Of a DNA stretch of 64,000 bases, positions 51,201-59,550 are shown one piece after another. The notes below the pieces were generated by a model. The model ran no database searches, had not been told where the DNA came from, and was given only the letters and a program-made list of their open reading frames with translations. Position numbers and translations under genes: made by a program. The stretch comes from Takifugu bimaculatus (lineage: Eukaryota; Chordata; Actinopteri; Tetraodontiformes; Tetraodontidae): assembly GCA_004026145.2 (NCBI GenBank), contig CP034980.1, positions 14,110,064 to 14,174,063 of the forward strand, read 5' to 3'. Each line of letters opens with the position of its first letter. Positions within the stretch are counted from its first letter, which is position 1.

Positions 51201-54200
51201 GCTAAATCATATTTAGAAGAACAGAACAGAAGAAACCCCTCCTGTTCTAAAACCTCTGCTGGCTAATATCTCCTCTAATATTGACAGTGAGGGTGTTGGT
51301 GTCTGGAGGTGTTTAATTTGATTACAGCGTGAAAGTACCTGCTGGATACAGCCGGCGATGGCTGCCTGTGTCTCTATGTCCAGAGACTGGATCTGCTGAA
51401 TGAAGGTCTCCTTCCTTTCACACTGCAGACACAGAGAATGAGAGATGAGAGGTGTGTCTGTGTGTTTAAACTGTAGTTATACAATATATGGGGATTTTCA
51501 AAGGTGTTGGGAGACTCAGAACTACATACTACAGTGACCTATGTCTTGTAGATACGCTAGCACTTAAACTACATTCATATTTGGTGCTGCATCGGCTATT
51601 TCATCTATCTTTTTTATAATTTAACAACTCAATTGACAACTCATTACATTCTGACTAATAAGACAGATGCATGCGTGTTGGCAAAGATGTTTTTAGAGCC
51701 AAACGGAACTAAAAAAAAATAATAATAACTTCAAGAGCCTGTAATTCTGCCCCAGCATCTAATATTAGTGCCTCCAGTTCCTGTTGTGGTTTTTGTTGTG
51801 GTTTTTCAAGACGCATCGATGAGTTTAAGTTTCACCAATAAACCTGTTGTGTCTCAGCTGACTTGTTTTTTACACCACATGTTGCATTCTTTAGCGCTTA
51901 TTTATTAAGTATTATTTTAGCGGTAGTTTAACAAACTACATTGCTCAAGGGGCAGAAATGTCATTTGCTCAAACTACCAGGCTGAACTGCAGCAGAGAAA
52001 CAACACAGCTTTTATTGTCTCCTTTGACCTCTCAAAGGGCTTTAAACTTGTGTGTGTTTGCAGGCGCACACTCACGCTCACACACTGAAAGCACAATAAG
52101 AAATAACAACCATTCAGACAGCGAGGACACCGTTTGTTGTTCAGCCTCTCGCCCAAGGACACTTCCACATGAAGTGGGCAACAACCAGCGACCTTCCTGA
52201 ATCCGGCGTGACGGCTCCACCACCTGAGCCTCCGTGCACCTTCGCGTTCCGCATGCACGTGTGCGTGTGTTTGAGCTCACCTGTACGGCACATCCCAGCA
52301 ACAGCAGCAACAGTCGTCTCAGCTCCTCCACAGCCGCCTCTGAGGACGCAGAAATAACTGTCATCAGCATCACGACCGCCATCATCACCGCCGTCATTAT
52401 CGCGGCCATCGCCACCACCCCGCCGCCATCCTGGGGTCATTATCGCCCTTAATGCGCGGCACAGAGAGTCCAGATATGGACTCGTATATAATTACTTCAG
52501 GGCTGAGGGACACGGCGCTGATAGGATCGTGATGCTATCTTGTACCTGTCAGGGGGTCCTGACCCAGGATGGCAACATTTGGCAGAGGCATCAGAATCAA
52601 CTGCTGCATGTTCTCCTGCAGAAAAGAGAGCGGAAAATATGAGGCGTCACCCGCGGCTGGCTGGGCTGCTCTGTCTGTCCGCCTGCCCGGATCAACAACA
52701 TGCTAACTTTCCACCCGGTTCTGTGATGAAAACACTGGACACATCAGGTTAAAAACAACTTCTCAGGTCCTAGATGGAGGAGGGTGCAGCAAAATCAGAA
52801 CTTATACAGCAGCAATTTTGAAATCCCCCCCTGTAATATTATGTATTTATTGAATCTATAATCAGATATGGACCATTTCACAGTCATGCAAAACAGTTAT
52901 TGTAGTCCACATGTTTGTGACAGTAGGAAGAGCACTGGGGCGCATAACTCAATTAATCATGGCTGAGTTCTATGTAGCTGCTTCATTTTCCGGGTCCAGG
53001 TAGACCGTTCACGGGGATCCGTCACACTTCAGCGGGAAAGGTCCGCTTTAAACGTTTCCCTTTCTTCATCTTCTTTATTCGGAATCACCTCTGGATGCTT
53101 CTTCCGGAGGTTTCTCTGCCAGACCAGGTTAAAGCGCATCCATTATTATGAAGCACAGGCCACACTGTAGACGCCAGTTTTGTCCTGATTTCTTCTGTAA
53201 CTATTGCTAAATGAAGCTGCTGCTGCACCGAGGAAGATAATTTCCTAGCCATTGATACGGAATCTGGAGGTCACAGTGGCGTCACTGCTGTCCCTCACAT
53301 TCACCGGGACATGGACCGGGGGGGGGCAGCGCTGCCTCCAGCTGCATCCTTTGCTATCAGGCTTGTGTGCAGCCAACCTGAAATTTCTCTTCCTTGAAGG
53401 TATGTAGGACATTAAACCGCCACGGCCTCGCGTCGGCCAGTGTGCAGCGATGAAGCACAAACGTTCGCCTTGAGAAAATTACAGACAGGCTGCTTGTTGT
53501 CTCACACACATCAGCAGCACCTAAGACACACAGAAATATGAGCTGGTGCCTCTGAGTCCTCCAACGCTGCCTTTTAAATGTCGTCATTTAGCACAATTAG
53601 ATTAGAGTTTCCTCTCAAGGTTCCTTTTGGCAGCTTTTTTTTGTTGTTACTTTTATCCAGCTTCTGATTGCAGTTATAAATAGACACAGTCAGACCTGAC
53701 CTCCCAGGGATGATGGTGCTCAACAGAGGTGATAGATCTGACTACAATCCACCCATTAGTGACAGTTTTATGTGTTCAAAAGGTTCCCGAAATTGATCAA
53801 GGGCGTGAAGAAGTCAGCGTAGACAAACCAGTCTGGGTCTTATCCGTTGTGGTTGGATGAGACTTGTTCAGTCATCACTCGTGTTTAGCAACTGGTCTGA
53901 GCCGTCAGGGGCCTCTGGGCGACTCAACCAATCAGGAAGTGAAAGCTTACAGACGCGAGCTGCATTGTGTGACAAGTGAGGTGGATGCTCGGTGCGCCTG
54001 ACGGGTGACGGAGGAGGTGTTCGCTGTTGAAAACAGAAGCTTTTGAGTCATCCTCCATGGGGAAGGAATTGTGTCATTTCCTTTACCACCATGGGCGCAC
54101 GCGGAGCACGCCATTAAGGAGATTGTACTGTCGTTTAACAGATTCGTGCTCCTCCCTCACACACCGCAGCCACAATGGTGACAAAGAAATCACCCGCCTT

Positions 54201-57200
54201 TGTTGTTGTTGCCCTATTTGCCTGATAGGACGCTGTTGAATATCATCCACTGCGCCGCCCCGAACTTTCCATGACACCGTCATAAGCAATGTTCACATGA
54301 GTAAAGTGCTTTTAGAACCTTGCAGGGATATACTCGAGCCCCCCACCCCCCCTCAGCATTTGACGTAGCCTTGAGTTATGACTTTGTCGGACGTCTCGGC
54401 TTTTTTTTTTTTTTTTTTTTTTGCGAGACAGTTCTATTTATAATGAGCTGTGAGTTATTCCAGGCCAACCACAATGGAGCCATTTCGTGCTCCCTGACTT
54501 GGTTTTGGGGCTTCAAGTGTCGCAGCAAGAGAATGGAGTTATCTAAGTCATTATTCGAACAGACACTGGATGGGGCTTTCAGAATTTTGAAACAAGAATG
54601 AAGTGCGTCATGGGTCACAAGTTGGTCTCAGCATTTCCTGTAATTTCTTTTATTGATTTGATTTATTTCCCTGAGCTGCGATGAGAATAGGAAAAACTCT
54701 CCAGTGGCTACAATTAGCTGCTAATTAGTTTAGAAGATTAGCTGAGAGATTCAGTCTGGAGACATAAATAGTTATGTTATATGAATGTACAATGAGTTCA
54801 GGTATTGTTTTTCAATGTTTTTTTTTCCCAAAATGAGAAGGAAATATTGACAAATGAACTCAAACAGAACACCATCAATATCCTGGTTGCTAATGAAGCC
54901 TGTTTCACGCTGTTGCAACATTCCCACAGTTCCACAACAGACACACAAAGAGGGGCCTTAGTTAGGGAACACTTGTTTTGAGCTTGTTATGAGCTGTTAG
55001 CTCATACTTACACGGTCAGGTCAAAACTGCTATAACAGCAGTATCTTGTGCTAGATGCTAAACAAGTAGAAAACCAAACACTGGCATTATGGGCTGATGC
55101 TAAAGTCTGGTGGAAGGCATTCATGTTCCGACCGTCTTCCTTTTTTAATTTTTTGTCCACAAGGAGAGATGAAGGTCAGTGTTAGGTGGGTGAAGGTCGG
55201 TGTATAGATAATCATTGTGCACAAACACAGAGACAATTAGTCCTTTAGGCAACGCAAACACAAATCAGTCCTCCCGGAAAGTCAGAGCTGCTAATGTGGC
55301 CACTTCCTGTAATCATGTTCAAATGACTACATGGTGCAAAACAGGCTGATTAGCTGCACGTGCACAACCTCAGCTGAGCTAAGTTCCTCCTCCCTGACCA
55401 CCCCCAAACCCTTCCCCCAATAACCTCCCCCTACCTGGTAGAAGGCTCTGATGTGTCGATTTAAAATGGAAAAGTTCTGGACTCTCAGCGTGTGATCATC
55501 TCTGTCAGTCTCATACAGCCGCTCCACCTTGGGGTGTGGGTCTCTGGGCAGAACACGGAGAAGACAGTGAGAAGGCAGCAGGCGTACGGAGTGGCTGCAC
55601 AGCTCATCCTTCCACATGAAAAGTCTTTATGTGATGCTGCACTTAAGCGGAGTGAATAAAACATTAATGAGGCTGTTAAAAATCCACACGCAGGTTTATG
55701 TGGAAATACCAGTTGCTCCGCTCAAAGGAATCAGCTGGTATCATAAAAAAGAATTGTTGACAAGGTTTGTTCGGATTTGATTAAATCTCAGAATAATAAA
55801 TTCACCACAAATCAACGTATGCAAACTTTTTGCACTCTGTGCCAAACAGGAATGCATCAAACTGTGGATGAAGGCGGTGCGTTCTGCAGACCCCGTGTTA
55901 CAGATGACAGCGCTGAATGATGTTGTGGCATGTTTTGCAATTAATCAACAAAGATCTTGACACTGAGCGCTCGTGCGTGAAGAGCAGCGCTAACAACATG
56001 CAGGAATGTACATTCAGCCAGCTGCAGCCTGCTTAACGCAAATATTCAACGCCTGCCTTTTAACTAAGTGCAGCTTTGAATCTTCTGGGGTTTTTTAATT
56101 GATCTGAGTTCATATTTACACGTTGTGATCAAACATATTCGCCCTCTATGGAACCAAGGCGGTAAATCTGGCGTGTATTGATCGGGCTTACATGACTCTC
56201 ATGACCTCATTGAGGAAAATCCCGTTGGTCAGCCTCGTGTAGCAAGCTCGGGCACTCTGTGACACCGAGTTCACCTCCATGTACTGGCTGTAGAGCGGAA
56301 CGCTGTCCTCCCTCTCCACCATCTTCTCAAACAGCTGAACCTGTGACAGCAGAAACAAAGTTGTTGTTTTTATTAGCAAGATATCTGACACTAACAGGGA
56401 GGGGGCGGGGGGTGGTCTGTTGGATGACGCACGCATTTCCACACAGGAAGTTGCTTGAATCGGAACACCTGTTCGGACAGGTGGGATCTCTCCTTTCACA
56501 GTGAGAAGCACTTCACAGTGACAGGCAGCCAAACAGGACTGCAGCCAAGTGCTCGCTTCTCTCTCTCTCCCTCAGTGGTGCCAGTGTAAACTGCAATAAT
56601 GAGGGTTATTCCCTCATGCACCTTCTAAAACTGCACTGTCTGTAAACACAGTAACAAGCTCCAGTTGAGGTGAGGCAGAGCAGCATGAGGCCCCCGTGAC
56701 AGTCTAAACACGGGGTGGATGTGTCCTTGCTTGTGTGAGTGTGTGTGTGTGGGTGTGTGTGTGTGTGAGTGTGAAGCTGGGTGCCAGCTCTCCTGTCACT
56801 GAAACTGCCTCACAGTGGTGCAAAGCCCTCAGTGAGCCAGCTGCAGAGCCGCTGGTGGGCCTGACCTCTGACCTCTCCTCAGGAGGGGACAACAGTAGAG
56901 CAACACAGGGTCCAGTGGGGGCACCGATACATTTTGCGTGGTTATTTATTTAGATTTACAGTTAGGAGCGCTGCTCAGCTGTCCAGTAACTAATCCGATT
57001 GTTTTGTCCAGAAAGGTCGGCATTTTTCCTCGTGCAGACGCCGCATTAAATCATCACTCGTTTCTTAAAAATGATAAACAACCAACAGGATACGGAAGAG
57101 AAACAAAGCTGGTGACTTTGAGGCAGGGAAGCACCCAAAAGGAGAAGTGGTGACATTATTTTGCTGTTGGCCTGCACAACGGCAAGAATTTAAGAGTCCG

Positions 57201-57367
57201 ACCAGCTTTACCTGTTTGTTCTACTGGTTTTAGCTTTGTGATAAATGATGCGCTTCCATTAAACGATGACTTTTTCCTCTCAAAATGACAAACGGTGATT
57301 GACATACCCACTGCGCCAACGCACTTTCCATGAATTCTTCTATTAGTTCCGTAATATTAGAGTCCAT
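32292..57367 (-). CDS. ccdc88b: ccdc88b, Hook-domain coiled-coil protein (28 exons, 1596 aa)
   Basis: CCDC88 (Girdin/DAPLE/GIPIE) proteins are large cytoplasmic scaffolds: an N-terminal Hook-type CH-like domain, a very long coiled coil and a basic C-terminal region binding membranes or signalling partners. CCDC88B acts mainly in immune cells and at the ER in mammals. Here 28 exons join without any phase break to 4,791 coding bases. Residues 1-180 are the Hook domain (ESALAQWVQLFE, NGIFLNEVM, LPNVAILGQDPL, RRLLLLLLGCAVQ). Residues 225-1420 are heptad-rich coil, with one 215-residue acidic insert in exon 15. LSELRREKQKLVEKIMDQYR, MKKLIKP and GSVENL match the family C-terminal signature. I see no Girdin-type GBA motif and no DAPLE GCV end. 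The B assignment rests on synteny with macrod1 and rom1. Exon 16 start is the least certain point. Confidence 0.9.
32510..32830 (-). CDS. ccdc88b: ccdc88b exon 27 (aa 1471-1577)
   Basis: Acceptor tctctttcag, donor gtaaaa. Encodes a Pro/Gly/Ser-rich tail: DPRSAPGSPVPGRKVEPDIS, then GGRRKLGSRHGWGLGL and KTPPLLRLRSAQNTQ. Probably disordered. Phase 1 at both ends fits its neighbours. Confidence 0.85.
32831..34721 (-). other. ccdc88b intron 26
   Basis: No supported exon. A good-looking acceptor (tgttctcctcag) near 34545 opens a phase-compatible frame DRYLESARSF then stop, so it could serve as an alternative terminal exon, but nothing else supports it. Confidence 0.5.
34683..34714. repeat. (TG)16, CA in ccdc88b transcript after exon 26
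   Basis: 32 bases beginning 8 bases into intron 26 when read on the gene strand. Confidence 0.97.
34722..34873 (-). CDS. ccdc88b: ccdc88b exon 26 (aa 1420-1470)
   Basis: Acceptor cctcacag, donor gtgaga followed by (CA)n. Encodes KKTNRFADKMKKLIKPRVGG then IFTAAGSVENLADGTEF. The basic MRKLIK and GSTENL elements of the Girdin C-terminus are recognisable. Confidence 0.93.
34928..34952. repeat. (GT)12, CA in ccdc88b transcript before exon 26
   Basis: 25 bases of GT on the plus strand, about 55 bases upstream of the exon 26 acceptor on the gene strand. Confidence 0.95.
35733..35840 (-). CDS. ccdc88b: ccdc88b exon 25 (aa 1384-1419)
   Basis: Acceptor tttctgcag, donor gtaacg. Encodes EKLSELRREKQKLVEKIMDQ then YRVLDPSMHPPANK. 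This is the most family-specific segment (Girdin LNELRRQKEKLEEKIMDQYK). Confidence 0.95.
35841..37489 (-). other. ccdc88b intron 24
   Basis: Non-coding, AT-rich. A (TG)n run at 37466-37483 (CA in the transcript) abuts the donor of exon 24. Nothing else identified. Confidence 0.6.
37490..37635 (-). CDS. ccdc88b: ccdc88b exon 24 (aa 1336-1383)
   Basis: Acceptor ttgtccag, donor gtgagt followed at once by (CA)n in the transcript. Encodes LLNQLKSNMEEENRHLMEQN then QTLLKDNQALLEQSLVRCDQ, strongly similar to Girdin LKGNLEEENRHLLDQIQTLM. Confidence 0.94.
37716..37902 (-). CDS. ccdc88b: ccdc88b exon 23 (aa 1273-1335)
   Basis: Acceptor ctttgtag, donor gtatca. Encodes RLQTQQKEWLALQAELLAQG and LEGELSGLRETNQSLDLSNA then RLTSQYQ, equal to Girdin LEAEFSKLKEQYQQLDITSTKL. 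Confidence 0.92.
37903..39707 (-). other. ccdc88b intron 22
   Basis: Non-coding. Contains a short GA run near 38573-38586. No exon or element supported. Confidence 0.6.
39708..39851 (-). CDS. ccdc88b: ccdc88b exon 22 (aa 1225-1272)
   Basis: Acceptor ttcggtag with a weak, G-interrupted pyrimidine tract; donor gtgata. Encodes YKELLEGEAQLKEREREMDR then RRLESERELERLKDDND; dense charged coil. Confidence 0.88.
40176..40453 (-). CDS. ccdc88b: ccdc88b exon 21 (aa 1133-1224)
   Basis: Acceptor tggcccag. Donor gtacaa was placed after CCCG so that exon 22 restores R-YKELLEG. Encodes VEQGSQSSQHAAVLARCSES and SNRSLEAQHRELEAR, matching Girdin AHKNLEVEHRDLEDRY. Confidence 0.9.
40539..40700 (-). CDS. ccdc88b: ccdc88b exon 20 (aa 1079-1132)
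   Basis: Acceptor tctgtcag, donor gtcact. Encodes KAVAVTTQDSLLAKLSQAQE and SLQESCTSLQMLNTQLQ, comparable with the Girdin LQEQNTTLQTQNAKLQ repeat. Confidence 0.92.
41879..42307 (+). mobile_element. Solo LTR of a retroelement, 429 bp, with 4-bp target duplication
   Basis: Starts TGTAGTATC and ends ACCACA (TG...CA). It is flanked by the direct repeat GCAT (41875-41878 and 42308-42311). Inside is a TATA box TATATAAG at 42109-42116 and a polyadenylation signal AATAAA at 42219-42224, in the order expected for U3-R-U5. No internal coding region, primer-binding site or second LTR is nearby, so recombination has left one LTR. It lies in the ccdc88b intron between exons 19 and 20, antisense to the gene. 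The family (gypsy-like or retrovirus-like) cannot be told from this. Confidence 0.8.
42720..43067 (-). CDS. ccdc88b: ccdc88b exon 19 (aa 963-1078)
   Basis: Acceptor gtccccag, donor gtgtgt. Encodes DLYSERTRSQELSAEVQRLR, a Ser/Asn-rich patch (RLDNSSSNAEVVTNSGSSN) and a closing coil ERRLRERLAALEKE. Confidence 0.9.
43367..43526 (-). CDS. ccdc88b: ccdc88b exon 18 (aa 909-962)
   Basis: The acceptor is unusual: a pure (TG)n run of about 51 bases ends in TAG directly at the exon. Donor gtgtgt. Encodes RVVCQQLSESMELCARLQDL and EQCTDARASINALSQ; phase fits both neighbours. Confidence 0.9.
43529..43579. repeat. (AC)25 forming the exon 18 3' splice site
   Basis: 51 bases of AC on the plus strand, so (GT)n on the gene strand, ending two bases before the exon 18 boundary. 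Confidence 0.97.
43736..44076 (-). CDS. ccdc88b: ccdc88b exon 17 (aa 796-908)
   Basis: Acceptor tctcctcag, donor gtacgt. Continuous heptad-rich coil from GDQLELTVQTIRSELERQG through REEELEAELREATLEAESLA to RLRQQLESTTLALEHSNQR. Confidence 0.92.
44852..45010 (-). CDS. ccdc88b: ccdc88b exon 16 (aa 743-795), 5' end uncertain
   Basis: The donor (aag|gttaaa) and the coil frame LQTTVIATLEGERAALERD then MLRSSVDGMRTAQRK are clear. The acceptor is inferred at ggtctag (ends 45011) because it keeps phase 0 with exon 15, giving SWKRSCAASEAKQSC at the start. A second frame of the same DNA reads EELCRLRSQAELHQAANH, which also looks coil-like, so either another acceptor or a one-base error is possible here. 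Confidence 0.7.
45254..45898 (-). CDS. ccdc88b: ccdc88b exon 15 (aa 528-742), long charged exon
   Basis: 645 bases, by far the largest exon. Acceptor atatttcag, donor gtgggt. It starts as coil (FENLKNENTTLKRRMEQLL), passes through a hydrophilic Glu/Arg-rich, probably disordered middle (AEDREEEVKAERGVQ, RREIIGSQREAGVGEE) and a PPETLQNDAA region, and returns to coil (ADRQAKAAQDLRSKLAEQSK). No domain recognised in the middle. Confidence 0.9.
46434..46502 (-). CDS. ccdc88b: ccdc88b exon 14 (aa 505-527)
   Basis: Acceptor ccctgcag, donor gtgagc. Encodes VDSPDMKDELLCLEMKHQNT then LRE; coiled coil. Confidence 0.9.
46882..46997 (-). CDS. ccdc88b: ccdc88b exon 13 (aa 466-504)
   Basis: Acceptor tatctcag, donor gtcagg. 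Encodes DQKPLSVEVGKASMLRLLGA and LKRLLEELQAQQE; coiled coil. Confidence 0.9.
47166..47322 (-). CDS. ccdc88b: ccdc88b exon 12 (aa 414-465)
   Basis: Acceptor gcgctcag, donor gtcagt. Encodes ERDTERQRVEELMEVNVTLE, equal to Girdin KKIEELMEENMTLE, followed by SEPDFEEELMELIG. Confidence 0.92.
47414..47593 (-). CDS. ccdc88b: ccdc88b exon 11 (aa 354-413)
   Basis: Acceptor aacttcag, donor gtgggt. Encodes RHVSELVGVLQEQQQLCAAL and SLRDLERDNLLLRQTIMDVE. The donor after Val was chosen over the GTGGTG three bases earlier because DVEV-ERD matches Girdin DMEMERD. Confidence 0.88.
47849..47868. repeat. TG-rich run downstream of ccdc88b exon 10
   Basis: Core (TG)10 within a 50-base imperfect TG tract (47827-47882). 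It reads CA on the gene strand and starts right after the donor. Confidence 0.93.
47888..48046 (-). CDS. ccdc88b: ccdc88b exon 10 (aa 301-353)
   Basis: Acceptor gcctgtag, donor gtaaac. Encodes NRSLQAEARGMRALRDELDC then CKNRLRSLELTRTQLK, matching Girdin SARMYRDELDALREKAVR. In the transcript it is preceded by a (UG)n run and followed by a CA-rich run. Confidence 0.92.
48054..48105. repeat. (CA)n upstream of ccdc88b exon 10
   Basis: About 52 bases of CA with two TA interruptions; it reads (TG)n on the gene strand and ends about 8 bases before the exon. Confidence 0.95.
48195..48232. repeat. (TG)19 microsatellite
   Basis: 38 bases of TG followed by a GA run, in ccdc88b intron 9; it is about 90 bases from the CA run at 48054-48105 and complementary to it. 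Confidence 0.96.
48990..49071 (-). CDS. ccdc88b: ccdc88b exon 9 (aa 273-300)
   Basis: Acceptor gtttttcag, donor gtagat. Encodes EDKDDQVLDYKQEIQTMEDQ then LRKLQKE; coiled coil. Confidence 0.9.
49238..49383 (-). CDS. ccdc88b: ccdc88b exon 8 (aa 225-272)
   Basis: Acceptor ggtcccag, donor gtgagt. Encodes RMAELCREQESQADSPTALL, then LQLADSRAKVRRLKQQL, which matches Girdin ELADAKAKIRRLRQEL. Confidence 0.9.
50444..50584 (-). CDS. ccdc88b: ccdc88b exon 7 (aa 178-224)
   Basis: Acceptor cctcgcag, donor gtacca. Encodes VTQDPRTVLPLQWEELVESE and LVFNSMTKQIQNLLAQRDSF, the linker and start of coil after the Hook domain. Confidence 0.92.
51339..51422 (-). CDS. ccdc88b: ccdc88b exon 6 (aa 150-177)
   Basis: Acceptor gtctgcag, donor gtactt. 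Encodes CERKETFIQQIQSLDIETQ and AAIAGCIQQ, the last Hook-domain helices. 28 codons, phase 0 both ends. Confidence 0.92.
52281..52339 (-). CDS. ccdc88b: ccdc88b exon 5 (aa 130-149)
   Basis: Acceptor gcgtcctcag, donor gtgagc. Encodes EAAVEELRRLLLLLLGCAVQ, the LLLLLLGCAVQ motif that is nearly invariant in CCDC88 and Hook proteins. Confidence 0.94.
52546..52615 (-). CDS. ccdc88b: ccdc88b exon 4 (aa 107-129)
   Basis: Acceptor ttctgcag, donor gtacaa. Encodes ENMQQLILMPLPNVAILGQD then PLT, equal to Girdin ETLQQLIxMSLPNVLxIG. Confidence 0.92.
52616..55434 (-). other. ccdc88b intron 3, 2.8 kb
   Basis: The longest ccdc88b intron. Contains a T22 homopolymer (54401-54422) and otherwise unremarkable DNA; no coding signal recognised on either strand. 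Confidence 0.6.
54401..54422. repeat. T22 homopolymer
   Basis: Twenty-two T on the plus strand in ccdc88b intron 3. No SINE or LINE body is recognisable next to it. Confidence 0.9.
55435..55543 (-). CDS. ccdc88b: ccdc88b exon 3 (aa 70-106)
   Basis: Acceptor ctgcccag, donor gtaggg. Encodes IDPHPKVERLYETDRDDHTL then RVQNFSILNRHIRAFYQ, matching the Girdin RMHNLSILVRQIKFYYQ helix. Confidence 0.9.
56192..56340 (-). CDS. ccdc88b: ccdc88b exon 2 (aa 21-69)
   Basis: Acceptor tgtcacag, donor gtaagc. Begins VQLFEKMVEREDSVPLYSQY and contains NGIFLNEVMRV, matching the DGVFLNQVM helix of the Hook domain. A stretch of about ten residues (MEVNSVSQSARACY) is longer than in Girdin. Confidence 0.88.
57308..57367 (-). 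CDS. ccdc88b: ccdc88b exon 1 (aa 1-20), start codon
   Basis: ATG at 57367-57365 in a good context (AACA-ATG-G). Encodes MDSNITELIEEFMESALAQW, equivalent to the first helix of the Girdin Hook domain. Donor gtatgt begins at 57307; phase 0 exit. Confidence 0.88.
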
Positions 57368-58500
57368 TGTTGAGTTAGAGCCTTGAAACTCCACAAGAGG
57401 ACAGTTAGTTAAAAAAATACTACCGACGGCGCGCATGCAGTGGATCACAGGCGCAGAGAATCCATCTAGTGTCGAGTGAAGTTTGACATTTGTGCGGCCC
57501 TTCCCCTCCCTCTTCCTCTCTGTGTGTCAGTTTCATTGCAAAACCACACCGGAATTTTCAAAACGCACATGCTGCTTTTTTTCACCCCCTCGTCAGAGCT
57601 GAAAGCATCATACAGGCACAACTGCCTTTAAATCAAAAGCAAAGCGCCTTTCCACGAACCAAAATATCTGAAGTATGTCACCTTTATACAAACATGTTTG
57701 ATAACCATAATTATAGAAGATGTGCTGCGACACAATAAACGAGGGTGATGCCATGAGATGGTTTAAGACTTCTCTTCAACTAATATAAACTTGTATCTAT
57801 GTATCTAGGGATGTTCGACGTCACGTTGTGATGTTTTCCACAGGTTGCGCGGTGCAATGACAATAGTTTTTAACAGTCTGGATATTCATGATGATTATAT
57901 TCCCATTTGTCCGATCCCTGCACGTTTTACACAGTTGGGGACTAACTGTCACTGACTGTTGTCAGCTACTGCATTTAACATGAGCGTTCATTTCAAGTCT
58001 GTGCGACAGCGACACCTGGTGGAGGGAGGAGAAGATTCAGCCCTGTTTGAAGGCGCATTACATCATCGTTACCGTGGCATTGTCTCCAGGGAAGTGTTTA
58101 CGTCCCTGGCGATATTCTGTTGCTGCAGAGCACTCTGTAGCATCATCTGCTTTGAAACGACGCCTGCAGCTGAGTCCTGGCTCTTTTATTAATTTAGTAC
58201 AACTAACTGGAGATTTCATAACAGAAATGGAGGGTTTTGGTTAAAATTTGTGAATACTAGTTGAAGTCAAATTGGTTTAACTGAGTTATTTGGAATTTTC
58301 GACAGTAAGTGAATGTAAAGTAAACTGCAAACAACCTTTTGAGCTCTGCATAAGATCTATAATTGTTTTTAATAAATACAGTTTAAGGCTGTAGCTACAA
58401 CTAGCAAAATACTTACAATTCTCACCAATTCGTCCATGAAACACGACCATTTTATTAAAAAAAAAAAAAAAACATTCATTCAGCTTTTTCTGTAATAGAG
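57368..58500 (-). promoter_or_regulatory. rom1-ccdc88b spacer, ccdc88b 5' UTR and promoter region
   Basis: About 1.1 kb between the candidate rom1 3' end and the ccdc88b ATG, which are in tandem. The ccdc88b 5' UTR and core promoter should be here. I see no TATA box at a convincing distance, no CpG-dense block and no ORF of note. Confidence 0.4.
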
Positions 58501-58633
58501 TTTTTATTCATGAAGAATGAGCACACATGGGGGGGAAACCTGTAGCAAGGAGAGATTACCATAATAACATGATTACCGTATATAGAATTTTCTTTTTCTT
58601 GCAAATGGAAAGCCTTTGAAAACTGCATGTTGC

Positions 58634-58639
58634 TTTATT
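58634..58639 (-). terminator. Candidate rom1 polyadenylation signal AATAAA
   Basis: Minus-strand AATAAA about 655 bases after the rom1 stop. A second perfect match lies at 58503-58508. Which is used cannot be told from sequence. Confidence 0.45.
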
Positions 58640-59292
58640 AGATACCCTCCAACGTATGGGTGTGCTGTGTCTGTTGTGTGTGCTGTCATTGTGCGTGGAT
58701 ACTGCTGCTGCAGCAGTTCTGAGATTAACGTGACCGGGATTATCAGATTGTTGCAGAGCTGCGGGAATAGAAGAGATGACAGCTTCACATAGGACACAAC
58801 AAGCACTCACACCCTCCCTCAAACACACACACGTACGTAATCCAGCTTCACTAACCCTTCTACCAAAGGGAACGACCACTACATAGCAGTTAAAAACCTC
58901 TACATTATAAATATGTTTCATGTTTCCAAGCAGTCAGTTACAAACTCCACAATTGGGTGATGAATTATACAAATACAGATGGGAGGAAGAGTGAGCTCAG
59001 TGTCACCAAACCAACCGAAACCTTACATTTTATGTGCTTTTACTACAACAGAAAGTGCTACGCCTCTCCTGAGCAGGTTCCCTGGTGAGACCCTGCAGCG
59101 AGATGGTGTCTCCTGTGAGGGGCCCTTAAGATTCCCTAAGTGCTGCTGTGTGTTGGGAGTGCTGCAAAGATGGAGCGTAAATGAAATCTAACATATCAGA
59201 AACCCCAACAGGTCTTCTATATCTGAAAGCCCAGACGCCTTCCCTACCCCACACCCCTCCCTCCACAGGTCGCACGGCGGTGGCCTTCCACT

Positions 59293-59550
59293 CTAGCTGG
59301 CGGCAGAAGATGCAGCCTTCTCCTCCGTGTTATCAGCACCCTTCTCCGCATCCTCGGGGGCCTCTCCGTCTGCGTTGGGTTCAACCTGACCAAACTTGAG
59401 CATGGCGAGGGCTTTGGCTTTCAGGTCTTCCATGGTTTCCTTCACGCCCTTCTCCAGGAGATAACCCTCGCTGTCCTCCTCTGGGTTCTCCAGGGCCATG
59501 GCTCCTTCCACGGCCGTCTGCAGGAAGCGCATGCTCAGAATCACCGACAT
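59293..59550 (-). CDS. rom1: rom1 exon 5 (aa 277-361), stop
   Basis: Acceptor ctgtccag, stop TAG at 59295-59293. Encodes the end of the last membrane segment (MSVILSMRFLQTAVEG), the cytoplasmic helix EGYLLEKGVKETMEDLKAKA and the tail LKFGQVEPNADGEAPEDAEK. GQVEPN fits the VxPx cilium-targeting form. Confidence 0.95.
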   Translation of the reverse strand: MSVILSMRFLQTAVEGAMALENPEEDSEGYLLEKGVKETMEDLKAKALAMLKFGQVEPNADGEAPEDAEKGADNTEEKAASSAAS

